Positions 51,108 through 60,177 of a DNA stretch of 64,000 nt are shown in pieces. The stretch lies in contig NZ_JBBUTI010000008.1 in assembly GCF_038066635.1 (NCBI RefSeq), forward strand, positions 124,001 through 188,000, read 5' to 3'. The notes beneath the pieces were generated by a model. That model saw nothing but the letters and a program-made list of their open reading frames with translations, was not told where the DNA came from and ran no database searches. The stretch is from Ideonella margarita. GTDB taxonomy: Bacteria; Pseudomonadota; Gammaproteobacteria; Burkholderiales; Burkholderiaceae_C. Made by a program: the position numbers and the translations under genes. The first letter of the stretch is position 1; every line of letters starts with the position of its first letter.

Positions 51108-52217
51108 ATGCAAGTTCGCGCCGCCGACATCGCTGCCCACCTGCAGCGCCAGGGCCTCAAGGCCATCTACACCGTGCACGGCGACGAGCCGCTGCTGGCG
51201 CAAGAGGCGGCTGACACCATCCGCGCGGCGGCCCGCGCCCAGGGCTTTGGCGACCGCCAGGTGTTCACCGTCAGCGGCGCGCATTTCGACTGGAGCGGCG
51301 TGCTGGGCGCGGCACAGTCGATGGGCCTGTTCGCCGATCAGCAGCTGATCGAGATCCGCATTCCCTCCGGCAAACCGGGCAAGGAAGGCTCCACCGCGCT
51401 TCAGCAGTATTGCGACGCGCTGGGCGACGGCTTGCTGACCATCGTGCACCTGCCACGCCTGGACAAGCAGCAACTGACGAGCGCCTGGTTCCTCGCGCTG
51501 GACCGCGCTGGCGTCACCGTGCGGGTCGATCCGATCGAGCGGCACCAGCTGCCCACCTGGATCGCCCACCGCCTGGCCGCACAAGGCCAGCGGCTGGCCG
51601 CCGGTGAAAGTGGCCAGCAGGCGCTGACGTTCTTTGCGGACCGCGTGGAAGGCAACCTGCTCGCGGCCCACCAGGAATTGCAGAAGCTGGCCTTGCTGTA
51701 CCCGGCGGGCGAGCTCAGCATCGAGCAGATCCAGGACGCCGTGCTCGACGTGGCCCGGTTCGACGTGTTCAAGCTCGGCGCCGCCGTGCTGGCCGGCCAG
51801 ACCGGCCGCGCCCTGCGCATGCTCGAAGGCCTGAAGGCCGAGGGCGAAGCCGCCGTGCTGGTGCACTGGACGCTGGCCGACGACGTGCGGGCGCTGTACC
51901 GCGCGCGGGCCGCCATGGACGACGGCAAACCCCTGCCGATGGCCCTGCGCGAAGCCCGGGTCTGGGGCGACAAGGAGCGGCTCTTCGAGCGCCTGCTGCC
52001 CACGCTCGACACAACCGCGCTGGCCCGCCTGGTGGACGCCGCCAGCATCTGCGACGGCCTGGTCAAGGGCCTGCGCCACCCCGACTGGCCCGGCGACGCC
52101 TGGGACGGCCTGCGCCGCCTGGTGCTGCTGACACTCGACACGCTGGCACCGGCACAGACGCCGCGCGGCCAGGCGATGCGACCACCGATGGCGCTGCAGA
52201 CGGCGCCGGCGCGCTGA
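51108..52217 (+). CDS. holA: DNA polymerase III delta subunit
   Basis: 369 residues. AAA+-like clamp-loader subunit: MQVRAADIAAHLQRQGLKAI, YTVHGDEPLLAQEAADTIRA, LTIVHLPRLDKQQL and a C-terminal GDKERLFERLLPTLDTTALA. It opens the beta clamp in the clamp loader. Starts 23 bp after lptE. The last 20 residues are Pro- and Arg-rich. No proA follows; a convergent dehydrogenase gene is next. Confidence 0.95.
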   Translation: MQVRAADIAAHLQRQGLKAIYTVHGDEPLLAQEAADTIRAAARAQGFGDRQVFTVSGAHFDWSGVLGAAQSMGLFADQQLIEIRIPSGKPGKEGSTALQQYCDALGDGLLTIVHLPRLDKQQLTSAWFLALDRAGVTVRVDPIERHQLPTWIAHRLAAQGQRLAAGESGQQALTFFADRVEGNLLAAHQELQKLALLYPAGELSIEQIQDAVLDVARFDVFKLGAAVLAGQTGRALRMLEGLKAEGEAAVLVHWTLADDVRALYRARAAMDDGKPLPMALREARVWGDKERLFERLLPTLDTTALARLVDAASICDGLVKGLRHPDWPGDAWDGLRRLVLLTLDTLAPAQTPRGQAMRPPMALQTAPAR

Positions 52218-52267
52218 GGCGCTGGGCGCGCGCTGTCCTCAGCGGCCCTCCGCAGTTCTCGGCTTTT

Positions 52268-53212
52268 TCAATACCCTGCGCTGCGCGACACCTGATGCGC
52301 CAGCGGCCTGCCCGCCCGCAAAGCCTGCACATTGGCCGCGACTACCGCGGCCGCACTGCGCGGGTCCGTGGCCGCTGCCGCATGCGGCAGCACGGTGACC
52401 TTGGGATGCCGCCAGAAGGCATGCGCCGTCGGCAGCGGTTCGGTGGCGAACACGTCGAGCACGGCCCGGCTGATGTGCCCGCTGCTCAGCGCCGCGAGCA
52501 GATCGGCCTCCACCAGATGCGCGCCGCGCGCCAGGTTCACCACCGAGGCGCCCTTAGGCAACCGGGCAAACAGCTCGGCGTTCAGCAGACCGGTGGTGGC
52601 GGGCGTCAAGGGCAGCAGGTTGATGAGCACGTCTGTCTGGGCCAGCAAACCGGGCAAGGCCGGCAGGCCTGAGCAGGAAGGCACCGGCGAGGGCGAAGCC
52701 GGCGGCTCAGCCCCCAGGCGCCACCCAGTCACCGCATAGCCCGCAGCCTGCAGGGCACGCGCCACGGTGCCGCCCATCTGGCCCAGGCCGAGCACGCTCA
52801 CGCGCACCTCGTCAGCCCGGCGCTGCGGCAGCGGCAGCCAGCACGCCTCGGCCTGCTGACGCGCGTAGTCGAAGAAACCGCGGTGCAGCGAGAGCACGGC
52901 CCACAAGGCGGTCTGCGCCATCGCGTCATTCATGTGTGGATCGACCATGCGGGCGACCGGCACGTCCGGTGGCAAGGTGCTGTCCAGCATCAGGCGGTCC
53001 ACACCGGCCCACAGCGACTGGATGAGCCGCAAACCAGGCAGACCTTGCAGGCTGCCGGCCGGCGGATTAGCCACCACGGCCACGTCCACCTCGCCGCGTT
53101 CTGCAGATGACAGCGCCGTCAAGATCCGTTCTTGGGGGAGCGCGGCCTGCAGATGTGTCCGCCAAGACACGATGTCGGCGGGGTCGAGGTTTCCGCACAG
53201 ATAAACAGTCAT
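52268..53212 (-). CDS. D-isomer-specific 2-hydroxyacid dehydrogenase, GhrA-like
   Basis: 314 residues. NAD(P)-binding Rossmann core with SVLGLGQMGGTVARALQAAG, then PLTPATTGLLNAELFARLPK, the Arg in VVNLARGAHLVEADLL, the Glu in FATEPLPTAHAFWRHP, and the His in VTVLPHAAAATDPRS. These are the Arg-Glu-His catalytic set of the family. The layout and N-terminus (MTVYLCGNLDPADIVSWRTH) fit glyoxylate/hydroxypyruvate reductase A. It reduces glyoxylate or hydroxypyruvate. Divergent from the GGDEF-EAL gene by 65 bp. Confidence 0.88.
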   Translation of the reverse strand: MTVYLCGNLDPADIVSWRTHLQAALPQERILTALSSAERGEVDVAVVANPPAGSLQGLPGLRLIQSLWAGVDRLMLDSTLPPDVPVARMVDPHMNDAMAQTALWAVLSLHRGFFDYARQQAEACWLPLPQRRADEVRVSVLGLGQMGGTVARALQAAGYAVTGWRLGAEPPASPSPVPSCSGLPALPGLLAQTDVLINLLPLTPATTGLLNAELFARLPKGASVVNLARGAHLVEADLLAALSSGHISRAVLDVFATEPLPTAHAFWRHPKVTVLPHAAAATDPRSAAAVVAANVQALRAGRPLAHQVSRSAGY

Positions 53213-53277
53213 GCGGGGCAGCTTAACCGGTACAGAATGTCACGAACTGACACACAGCAGCGTAGGAGGCGCTCAGC

Positions 53278-55059
53278 GTGGCCGGCACCAGCAATGACAA
53301 CCTACGCAACAGCATGCGCAACAGCGGCTGGCCCGAGGCTTCGCCCGCCACAGAGCGAATGCCCGAGCGGCTGACCGAGCGGTCGGGTGCTGGCGGGCAC
53401 GCTGCAGGGCGGCGCTGGCCCACGCATGTGCGTGTTGGCGCTGCGCTGGCGGCCGGTGCCGTGCCCGTGGCCCTCGGTGCGTGGCTGGCGCCGTGGTGGC
53501 CTGTGGCCTGGGGCGCGCAGTCGCTCTGGCCCACGCTGGCCGCCGTGAGTGCCGGCGTCACCTATGCCACCCTGCGGAAAACGTTGCTGCAGCCGCTCTC
53601 GGCGGTGGCCTTGCGCACCGGTCTGCTGGCCGACCCCGATGCCGCCAGCGCCAGCCAGTCACGCGACCAGGTGGCCCTGCTGGGTCAGCAGATGAGCCAG
53701 GCGCATGAGCGCCTGCGCATGCTGGAAGGTGCGCTGGAGGCCGGCCACAGCGAGTTGCGCCGCCTGGCCATGGCCGACCAGCTGACCGGCCTGCCGAACC
53801 GGCGCCTGTTCGGCGAATTGTTCGACCACGCGCGGGCCACGGCCCTGCGGCAGCGCCACCCGATGGCCCTGCTCTACATTGACCTGGATCATTTCAAGCA
53901 GGTCAACGACACCCTTGGCCACCCCGCAGGCGACGAGTTGCTGCTGTGCATCAGCCAGCGCCTGCGCGACGCGGTGCGCGAATCAGACTTGCTGTGCCGC
54001 CTGGGCGGTGACGAATTTGCCGTGCTGCTGACCCCGGTGGCCGGCGTCGAATTGCTGGCACAGGCCGCCCTGCGCTTGATCCACGCGGTGGAGGTGCCGG
54101 TGCCCCTGGGGCAGCAAGGCGCCAGCGCATCGGTGTCGGCCAGCGTGGGCATTGCCTGCTTCCCGCGGGACGGCGACACGCTGGAGTTGCTGCTGCAGCG
54201 GGCTGATCAGGCCATGTACCAGGCCAAGGCCGCCGGGCGCAGCCGCTTCTCCATCTACCGCCCCAACACCACCGACGAAGACACGAGCACGCCGTTGTCG
54301 GGCGACATGCGCCTGCACTGGCAGCCGGTGATCGACACCCGCACGGGCCAGGCGGTGTCAGCCGAAGCCCTGATGCGCTGGCAGCACCCGCGCGAAGGCC
54401 TGCTGCCGCCCGCCCGCTTCCTGGGCAAGGTGGAGGCCGCCGGCGACATGCCCAAGCTCGGCCGCCAGACGCTGGACGAAGCCTGCGCACAGATGGCGCG
54501 CTGGAAGGCCAGCCACCATTCGCCCGCGCAGGTGTCGGTGAATGTGTCGGCCTCGCAGTTGCGGGACCCGGGCTGGGCCCAGGCGCTGGATGAGTCGCTG
54601 CGCAAGCATGGCCTGCTGGCCGGCGAGCTGGCAGTGGAGCTCACCGAAAGCAGCCTGATGGAAGACGCTGAAACGGTGATGCCGCAGATCGATGCGATGC
54701 ACACCTTGGGCGTGTCCCTGATGGTGGACGATTTCGGCACCGGCCCGATGTCATTGGCACGCCTGCAGCAGCTGCGCCCGACGCGGCTGAAGATCGATGC
54801 CAGCTTCGTGCAGCGACTGCCGGGTGATCCGCGCGCACTGGCGATGATCGACGGCATCGTGCGACTGGCCCGCAGCCTCGACATCGGCGTGGTGGCCGAA
54901 GGCGTGGAAACCGCAGCCCAGCGCGATGCCCTGCACGGCCTGGGCTGCCACCACCAGCAGGGTTACCTGTTCGGCGCGCCGAGGGCCCCGCTGGACGAGC
55001 CCGACTGGCCTGTGGGCCCATCGATCAACAAGGCCAGCAACCGCCCGATCGCACACTGA
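53278..55059 (+). CDS. Membrane GGDEF-EAL c-di-GMP turnover protein
   Basis: 593 residues, GTG start at 53278 with AGGAGG 8 nt upstream. Two membrane helices (about 52-72 and 80-98), then a coiled-coil linker. The GGDEF domain (about 160-305) has an intact active site (LGGDEFAVLL, 243-247) and an I-site RxxD (RESD, 234-237). The EAL domain (about 315-575) keeps the catalytic set: EALMRW, NVSASQL, ELTESSLMED, DDFGTG, KIDASF and AEGVET. It probably makes and/or breaks c-di-GMP; no sensor domain beyond the membrane segment. Its 3' end overlaps pncC by 97 bp on the other strand. Confidence 0.93.
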   Translation: MAGTSNDNLRNSMRNSGWPEASPATERMPERLTERSGAGGHAAGRRWPTHVRVGAALAAGAVPVALGAWLAPWWPVAWGAQSLWPTLAAVSAGVTYATLRKTLLQPLSAVALRTGLLADPDAASASQSRDQVALLGQQMSQAHERLRMLEGALEAGHSELRRLAMADQLTGLPNRRLFGELFDHARATALRQRHPMALLYIDLDHFKQVNDTLGHPAGDELLLCISQRLRDAVRESDLLCRLGGDEFAVLLTPVAGVELLAQAALRLIHAVEVPVPLGQQGASASVSASVGIACFPRDGDTLELLLQRADQAMYQAKAAGRSRFSIYRPNTTDEDTSTPLSGDMRLHWQPVIDTRTGQAVSAEALMRWQHPREGLLPPARFLGKVEAAGDMPKLGRQTLDEACAQMARWKASHHSPAQVSVNVSASQLRDPGWAQALDESLRKHGLLAGELAVELTESSLMEDAETVMPQIDAMHTLGVSLMVDDFGTGPMSLARLQQLRPTRLKIDASFVQRLPGDPRALAMIDGIVRLARSLDIGVVAEGVETAAQRDALHGLGCHHQQGYLFGAPRAPLDEPDWPVGPSINKASNRPIAH

Positions 55060-55589
55060 ACGGTGGCTGAGCGCACGGCTGTGCGGTCACCATCCAGGTT
55101 GAGCAGGCTGGCCGTGGTGTGGATGGTGTTGTGAATGGTCGCATCGCCCTGGGCGGCGCCGGCTTCCACGGCATTCTCCACGTCCACGGCTTCTCGCCAA
55201 CCCAGCGCCAGCCACACCGTGCCGACCGGCTTGCCTGGCACCGCACCGCCCGGGCCGGCAATGCCCGTCACCGCCACCGAGACCATCGCCCGGCTGTGCA
55301 GCAAGGCGCCCTGTGCCATGGCCAACGCCACCGCTTCGCTCACAGCACCGTGGGCGTCGATCAGCGCCGCTGGCACGCCCAGCATCTGTGTCTTGGCCTC
55401 ATTGCTGTAGGTCACGAAACCGCGGTCGAACCAGTCACTGGAACCCGCCACGCTGGTGCACAGCGCCGCGATGAGCCCGCCGGTGCAACTCTCGGCGGCG
55501 CACATCATGGCGCCACGGGCCCGCAGTGCATCGGCCAGGGCCGGCAGTTGCTGCGTCAGTGCGTCGGTGTTCAGCAGCAGGGTGCTCAT
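54963..55589 (-). CDS. pncC: Nicotinamide-nucleotide amidohydrolase (CinA C-terminal domain)
   Basis: 208 residues, CinA_C domain only (PF02464): AAESCTGGLIAALCTSVAGS with the catalytic Ser, WFDRGFVTYSNEAKTQMLGV, VAVTGIAGPGGAVPGKPVG. It turns nicotinamide mononucleotide into nicotinate mononucleotide in NAD salvage. A C-terminal tail of about 30 residues (Gly/Ser-rich, ending near 54963) is encoded within the end of the convergent GGDEF-EAL gene. Downstream of pgpA by 18 bp, as in many betaproteobacteria. Confidence 0.93.
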   Translation of the reverse strand: MSTLLLNTDALTQQLPALADALRARGAMMCAAESCTGGLIAALCTSVAGSSDWFDRGFVTYSNEAKTQMLGVPAALIDAHGAVSEAVALAMAQGALLHSRAMVSVAVTGIAGPGGAVPGKPVGTVWLALGWREAVDVENAVEAGAAQGDATIHNTIHTTASLLNLDGDRTAVRSATVQCAIGRLLALLIDGPTGQSGSSSGALGAPNR

Positions 55590-55607
55590 GGCGCGGTCAC
55601 GGGATGA

Positions 55608-56228
55608 TCAGATTTTCCAGAGGGCCAGCACGATCAAGGTGCAGAGTGCCGCCACCAGGTCGTCGAACAGGATGCCGAAGCCTTGCGCCCAACCCGGCGC
55701 CTGGCCAGGCGCGGCCTTGAACAGCCGATCGGCCCAGCCCACCGGGCCCGGCTTGGCCGCATCAAACAGGCGGAACACGAGAAACGCCGCCAGCTGCCAG
55801 ACCCAGCTCGCGGGCATCACGATCCAGAGAATCAGCCAGAAGGCCAGCACCTCGTCCCAGACCACCGGGCCCGGATCACCCGTGCCCAGCGCCTGCGCCG
55901 TACGCGTGCAGGCCCACCAGCCGATGCCGAAGCCCGCCAGCAGCACGCCCGCCCACTGCACGTCGTTCAACCAGGGGTTGAGCACCAGGAATGCCACCCA
56001 GGCCCACAGCGTGCCCACGGTGCCGGGCGCGATGGGCGACAAGCCGCTGCCGAAGCCGAACGACAGCCAGTGCGCCGGGTGGCTGAACATCAGGCGCACC
56101 GTGGGGCGCCGGGGGGCTGCCGGTGCCGGTGTCGACGAAATCGGTGTCGGATCCGCCTGGTCGAATGAAGTCGAGTTCAGCGACGGCAACGCAGCGTCCC
56201 CATCAGTCCGTGAAGGCTCGGTCACCAT
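55608..56228 (-). CDS. pgpA: Phosphatidylglycerophosphatase A
   Basis: 206 residues. A Ser/Pro-rich leader of about 45 residues precedes the PgpA domain: FGFGSGLSPIAPGTVGTLWA, VVWDEVLAFWLIL, FRLFDAAKPGPVGWADRL and GFGILFDDLVAALCTL, with the metal-binding Asp/Glu residues. It dephosphorylates phosphatidylglycerol phosphate to give phosphatidylglycerol in the inner membrane. The leader is unusual and could reflect a later true start (MFSHPAHW, residue 47). Between thiL (6 bp) and pncC, the usual order. Confidence 0.92.
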   Translation of the reverse strand: MVTEPSRTDGDAALPSLNSTSFDQADPTPISSTPAPAAPRRPTVRLMFSHPAHWLSFGFGSGLSPIAPGTVGTLWAWVAFLVLNPWLNDVQWAGVLLAGFGIGWWACTRTAQALGTGDPGPVVWDEVLAFWLILWIVMPASWVWQLAAFLVFRLFDAAKPGPVGWADRLFKAAPGQAPGWAQGFGILFDDLVAALCTLIVLALWKI

Positions 56229-56234
56229 CTGGCG

Positions 56235-57197
56235 TCAGCTCCGGAAGTGGTCGAAGGCCTGTCGGCCGGAAAGGTCCAGCGGCACGCCGCCAGCGCCCAG
56301 CACCTGCACACCGTCGCCAGCGCACAGGCTGCCCACCAGGGTCACGGGCGTGGCCGCTTCCTGCGCCGCGGCGCGCACCGCGTCGCGGCGTGACGGCGGT
56401 GCGGTGAACAGCAGCTCGTAGTCATCGCCGCCGGTCAGCAGACACAAGGCCTGGACCTCGTCTTGCTGCTCGGCCATCAGCGCCGAGCGCGGCAGATCAG
56501 CCAGGCGCAATTGCGCGCCCACGCCGGAGCGCCGCAGCACATGGCCGAGGTCGCCCAGCAGGCCATCGCTCAGGTCGATCGCGCTGGTGGCCACGCCGCG
56601 CAGCGCCAGGCCGAGCGCGACGCGCGGCTGCGGGCACTCCATCGCGCGGCGGGCGTGCTCGAAAGCCTCGCCTGACAGTTGCAGCTGGCCGCGGAACACT
56701 TCGAGCGCCAAGCGGGCATGACCCAGCATGCCGCTGATCCACACATCGTCGCCCACCAGCGCGCCGCTGCGCAGCAGCGCCTGGCCGGGGGGCACCTCGC
56801 CCATCACGGTGATGCCGATGGTCAAGGGCCCGGCGGTGGTGTCGCCCCCCACGAGTTCGATCTGGTGTTCGTCTGCCAGCGCCAGCAGGCCTTGGGCGAA
56901 GGGCGCGAGAAAGGCCTCGTCGACGCGCGGCATCGACAGGCTCAGCGTGAAGGCCAGCGGCCGGGCGCCGCAGGCCGCCAGGTCACTCAGGTTGACGGCC
57001 AGCGATTTGTGGCCGAGCCGCGCGGGGTCAACCGTGGACAGGAAATGCCGACCCTCGACCAGCAGATCGGTCGAGACAGCGAGCTGCATGCCCGGAGCGG
57101 GCGTCAGCAAGGCGCAGTCATCACCCACGCCCAGCGCCGCGCGGCGCACAGGCCGCTTGAAGTAGCGCTCGATCAGTTCAAATTCACCCAATGCCAT
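56235..57197 (-). CDS. thiL: Thiamine-monophosphate kinase
   Basis: 320 residues of the PurM-like kinase fold: GEFELIERYFKRP, GVGDDCALLTPAPGMQLAVS, LAVNLSDLAACGARPLAF, VGGDTTAGPLTIGITVMG and AIDLSDGLLGDLGHVLRR with several Asp metal ligands. It phosphorylates thiamine monophosphate to thiamine diphosphate. GAGAAT ends 6 nt before the ATG, so a leaderless start is possible. Operon with pgpA and pncC. Confidence 0.95.
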   Translation of the reverse strand: MALGEFELIERYFKRPVRRAALGVGDDCALLTPAPGMQLAVSTDLLVEGRHFLSTVDPARLGHKSLAVNLSDLAACGARPLAFTLSLSMPRVDEAFLAPFAQGLLALADEHQIELVGGDTTAGPLTIGITVMGEVPPGQALLRSGALVGDDVWISGMLGHARLALEVFRGQLQLSGEAFEHARRAMECPQPRVALGLALRGVATSAIDLSDGLLGDLGHVLRRSGVGAQLRLADLPRSALMAEQQDEVQALCLLTGGDDYELLFTAPPSRRDAVRAAAQEAATPVTLVGSLCAGDGVQVLGAGGVPLDLSGRQAFDHFRS

Positions 57198-57263
57198 GGG
57201 CGGATTCTCGCTGATGGGTGGGCCCAGCAGCGGCCTGCATGGGCCGGCTGCAGTTGGCGAACG

Positions 57264-57917
57264 TCACCCTTGGCGCAGCAGGTTGGCCAGCTCGACCGCC
57301 GATTTGACGTTCATCTTCTCGAAGACGCGGGCGCGGTGTACTTCCACCGTGCGCACGCTGATGTCGAGTGCGTCGGCGATCAGCTTGTTCGGCTTGCCCT
57401 CGACCACCAGCTGCATCACCTCGCGTTCACGCTCGGTCAGGTCCGAGAGCGCCTGTTGCGTGGCGCGCTGGTCCACACGCGCCTCCAGCACCGCTTCGCT
57501 GCGCAGCAGGGCCTGCTCGACCCGGTCCACCAGCGCATTGTCAGAGAAAGGCTTCTCGACGAAGTCGAAGGCGCCGCGCTTGACCGCCGCCACCGCAGTG
57601 GGCACGTCACCATGGCCGGTCAGGAAGATCACGGGCAGGGCGTCCACCAGGCCGCGCTCGATCAGGCGCTCGAACAGCGCCAAGCCGCTCATGCCGGGCA
57701 TGCGCACATCCAGCAGCAGGCAGGACGGCGAGCCCGGCCAGGCCGACGGGTTGGCGGCCTTTTCATCCAGCATGGCCTCGAAGGCCTCGGCGCTGCCAAA
57801 GCCTTCCGAGAGCAGCCGGCGTGAGCGCAGCAGCCACGCCAGGGCATCACGCACCACATCCTCGTCGTCTACAAGGTAGACCATCGGCAATCCGAACCGG
57901 GCAGAAGTCAAACTCAT
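57264..57917 (-). CDS. FixJ/DctR-type response regulator
   Basis: 217 residues from the ATG at 57915-57917, overlapping the kinase stop (ATGA). A receiver with VYLVDDEDVVRDALAWLL and phospho-Asp D70 in LLLDVRMPGMSG, then a LuxR-type helix-turn-helix at the C-terminus: LTEREREVMQLVVEGKPNKL and SVRTVEVHRARVFEKM. NarL/FixJ-class activator. Partner kinase is encoded directly upstream; the divergent gene is maeB, so C4-dicarboxylate control is plausible. The frame continues upstream of the ATG but that part lies within the kinase gene. Confidence 0.93.
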   Translation of the reverse strand: MSLTSARFGLPMVYLVDDEDVVRDALAWLLRSRRLLSEGFGSAEAFEAMLDEKAANPSAWPGSPSCLLLDVRMPGMSGLALFERLIERGLVDALPVIFLTGHGDVPTAVAAVKRGAFDFVEKPFSDNALVDRVEQALLRSEAVLEARVDQRATQQALSDLTEREREVMQLVVEGKPNKLIADALDISVRTVEVHRARVFEKMNVKSAVELANLLRQG

Positions 57918-59974
57918 GGCGCGTGGGTGGACGTTGGGCGACGGGTGGCGTCGGGAACGGCTAGGGTAAACCGGAAAGTGGTGCCGCGGCCATCCGGCGT
58001 GGCGGGGCCGTGGTCGAGTGCGCCGCCATGCTGCTCGATCACGGTGCGGCAAAGCGACAAGCCCAGGCCCATGCCCTCTTCCCGCGTGGTGAAGAAGGGC
58101 GTGAACAGGCGCTGCGCCACGTCGGGCGCGATGCCCGGACCGGCATCCGACACGCTGAACTGCACCCAGCGCGGATGGGTCTGGGCCACGGTGATCGTCA
58201 GTACCCGCTCTGCCAGCGGCGTGGCTTCCATCGCCTGCACGCCATTGCGGGTGAGGTTCAGCAACACCTGCTCGACCATGGTGCGGTCGGCCACCACGCG
58301 CGGCGCGGGCTTCGGGCACTGGATCTCGATGCGGGTGCCGCTCTTGCGCGCCTGCAGTCGCACCAGCGGCAACACCGATTCGATCAGCTGATCGGCCCCC
58401 ACCGCCTCGCGCGCCTGCTCACGGCGACGCACGAAGCCGTGCACGCTCTTGATCACGCGGCCGGCGCGTTCCGCCTGCTCGGCAATGCGCTGCAGCGCCT
58501 GCTTGAGCAGCCCCTGCAACTCCGGGTCAGCCTCGGGCTCGGCCATCAGGTTGAGCGAACCGGTGGCATAGCTGGCAATGGCTGCGAGCGGCTGGTTGAG
58601 CTCATGGCTGAGCAGCGACGCCATCTCGCCCACGGTGGCCAGGCGGGCCGTGGCCTGCAGGCGTTCCTGCTGCTGGCGCGAGAGCTCTTCCATGCGGCGC
58701 TCACCGCTCACATCCAGCACCGCGCTCATCCAGCCGGCGTGGTGGCCCACGCGGTCCAGCAGCGGCGCCTCGTAGATCATCACCGGGAAGCGCTCGCCAT
58801 TGCGGCGCATGAACAGGGTCTCGAAGCCCTCGCGGTGGCTGCGGTCGGTCTCCAGGCTCAGGCGAGAGGCCTGCCGCTGGCGGTACTCATCGACCTGCTC
58901 GGGCGGCCAGTACGGCGGCGGGCTCTGGCCCACCAGCTCGTCGGCGGAGTAGCCCGTCATCGCGCAGAACGCCGGGTTCACGTAGGTGATGCGGCCGCTC
59001 ACGTCACGCGCCCGCAGGCCGGTGACGAGCGAGTCTTCCATCGCCCGTCGGAAGGCCAGCGCCTCAGCCAATGCGGTTTCGGCACGGGTGCGCCGGCGCA
59101 TGTCGCGGGCCAGCACCACCACCAAGGCGAACAAGATGAGCGAGAGGCCCAGCACCAGGGCGATCGCCACGTTCGGAATCAAGCCCGGCCGGCCCTGCGC
59201 AGCATCCGCCCGCAGCTGGATGGAATAACCCGGCAGGTCGACCAGCCGGGTGGCGTAGTACACCCCGGCGCCGCGCAGCGAGCCCGCACGCACGAGGCGC
59301 GTACCGTCCGCCTCGACCAGCGAAACTTCATGGCTCGTCAGGCCGGCCGCATGCCCGGCCTCGTCCAGCAGCGCACCCAGGCCCATCGTGGCCACCAGAT
59401 AGCCCTCCGGATGCCCGGCACGGCTGAACGGCACGCACAAATCAATCACCTCGGCGCCCAGGCCACCCTGCTGCGGCACGAAATACGAGCGCGAGAAGGC
59501 CGGCGCCGCCGTGCGTCGGGCCGCGGCACAGGCGGCCTGCGATTCAATGTCGAGCTCGGTGCGGGCAATGCTGCTGAACAGCGGATTGCCGTAGCCGGTG
59601 TCCTCGGCGTCGGTGATCTTCAGCGACATGTTGCGCAGCTCGAGCCGCAGCAGCTCACGCCGCTGGCGCAGCATTTCGCGGGCGTCGTTGCGCCACTGGC
59701 CGACCGACGGGTCATTCCAGAGCAGCGACTGCACGCTCTGCTGCACGCGCTGAACCACCCGGCGCATCTCGAGCGAGCCGGCCGCCGCCGCGGTGTCGGC
59801 CTGGTCCTGCGCCCTTGATTCCTCGTAGCTGAAGGTCAGCCACAACAGCAGGCTCTGCGCCACCAGCAGCAGCAGCACCAGCGCGGCCCACAGCCAGCGC
59901 CGCCCACCCCGCACTTCACGGACGGGCTCGGCAGCAGGCACGGCGGATACCGGAGCGTCAGTCACAGCAGGCAT
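57914..59974 (-). CDS. Sensor histidine kinase, DctS-like
   Basis: 686 residues from the ATG at 59972-59974; an ATG at 60019 would add 15. Two membrane helices (about 27-48 and 265-290) enclose a periplasmic sensor region of about 215 residues. A PAS domain (about 300-425, ITYVNPAFCAMTGYSADELV) follows, then the kinase core: LLSHELNQPLAAIAS with H457, LLNLTRNGVQAMEA, VSDAGPGIAP and GMGLGLSLCRTVIEQHGG. The Asn-Gln-Pro-Leu after His is the FixL/DctB/DctS type. It probably senses C4-dicarboxylates. Divergent from maeB, partner of the FixJ-type regulator. Confidence 0.9.
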   Translation of the reverse strand: MPAVTDAPVSAVPAAEPVREVRGGRRWLWAALVLLLLVAQSLLLWLTFSYEESRAQDQADTAAAAGSLEMRRVVQRVQQSVQSLLWNDPSVGQWRNDAREMLRQRRELLRLELRNMSLKITDAEDTGYGNPLFSSIARTELDIESQAACAAARRTAAPAFSRSYFVPQQGGLGAEVIDLCVPFSRAGHPEGYLVATMGLGALLDEAGHAAGLTSHEVSLVEADGTRLVRAGSLRGAGVYYATRLVDLPGYSIQLRADAAQGRPGLIPNVAIALVLGLSLILFALVVVLARDMRRRTRAETALAEALAFRRAMEDSLVTGLRARDVSGRITYVNPAFCAMTGYSADELVGQSPPPYWPPEQVDEYRQRQASRLSLETDRSHREGFETLFMRRNGERFPVMIYEAPLLDRVGHHAGWMSAVLDVSGERRMEELSRQQQERLQATARLATVGEMASLLSHELNQPLAAIASYATGSLNLMAEPEADPELQGLLKQALQRIAEQAERAGRVIKSVHGFVRRREQAREAVGADQLIESVLPLVRLQARKSGTRIEIQCPKPAPRVVADRTMVEQVLLNLTRNGVQAMEATPLAERVLTITVAQTHPRWVQFSVSDAGPGIAPDVAQRLFTPFFTTREEGMGLGLSLCRTVIEQHGGALDHGPATPDGRGTTFRFTLAVPDATRRPTSTHAP

Positions 59975-60177
59975 GTACAAAAAGGAGGCAGACCACAGCG
60001 CGTCGAGTATCAACGGCATGGTCCGGGTCGGGATAAGCAGTTTCGCGCATGCGATTGACAGGTTCCCGGCGCACACTGTCGGGCCGCGGGCTGCGGATCT
60101 CCGTGTGGGCGGGTGCGTTTTTGCGCCGCTCCTAGAATCCTCTCCCCTCTTGCGATCGAACCCAAGGAAGCTCCCTG

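Noticed and set aside
57918..58319. Upstream extension of the FixJ-type regulator frame
   Set aside because: Lies inside the kinase gene and reads as Arg/His-rich shadow; the ATG at 57917 gives the family N-terminus.
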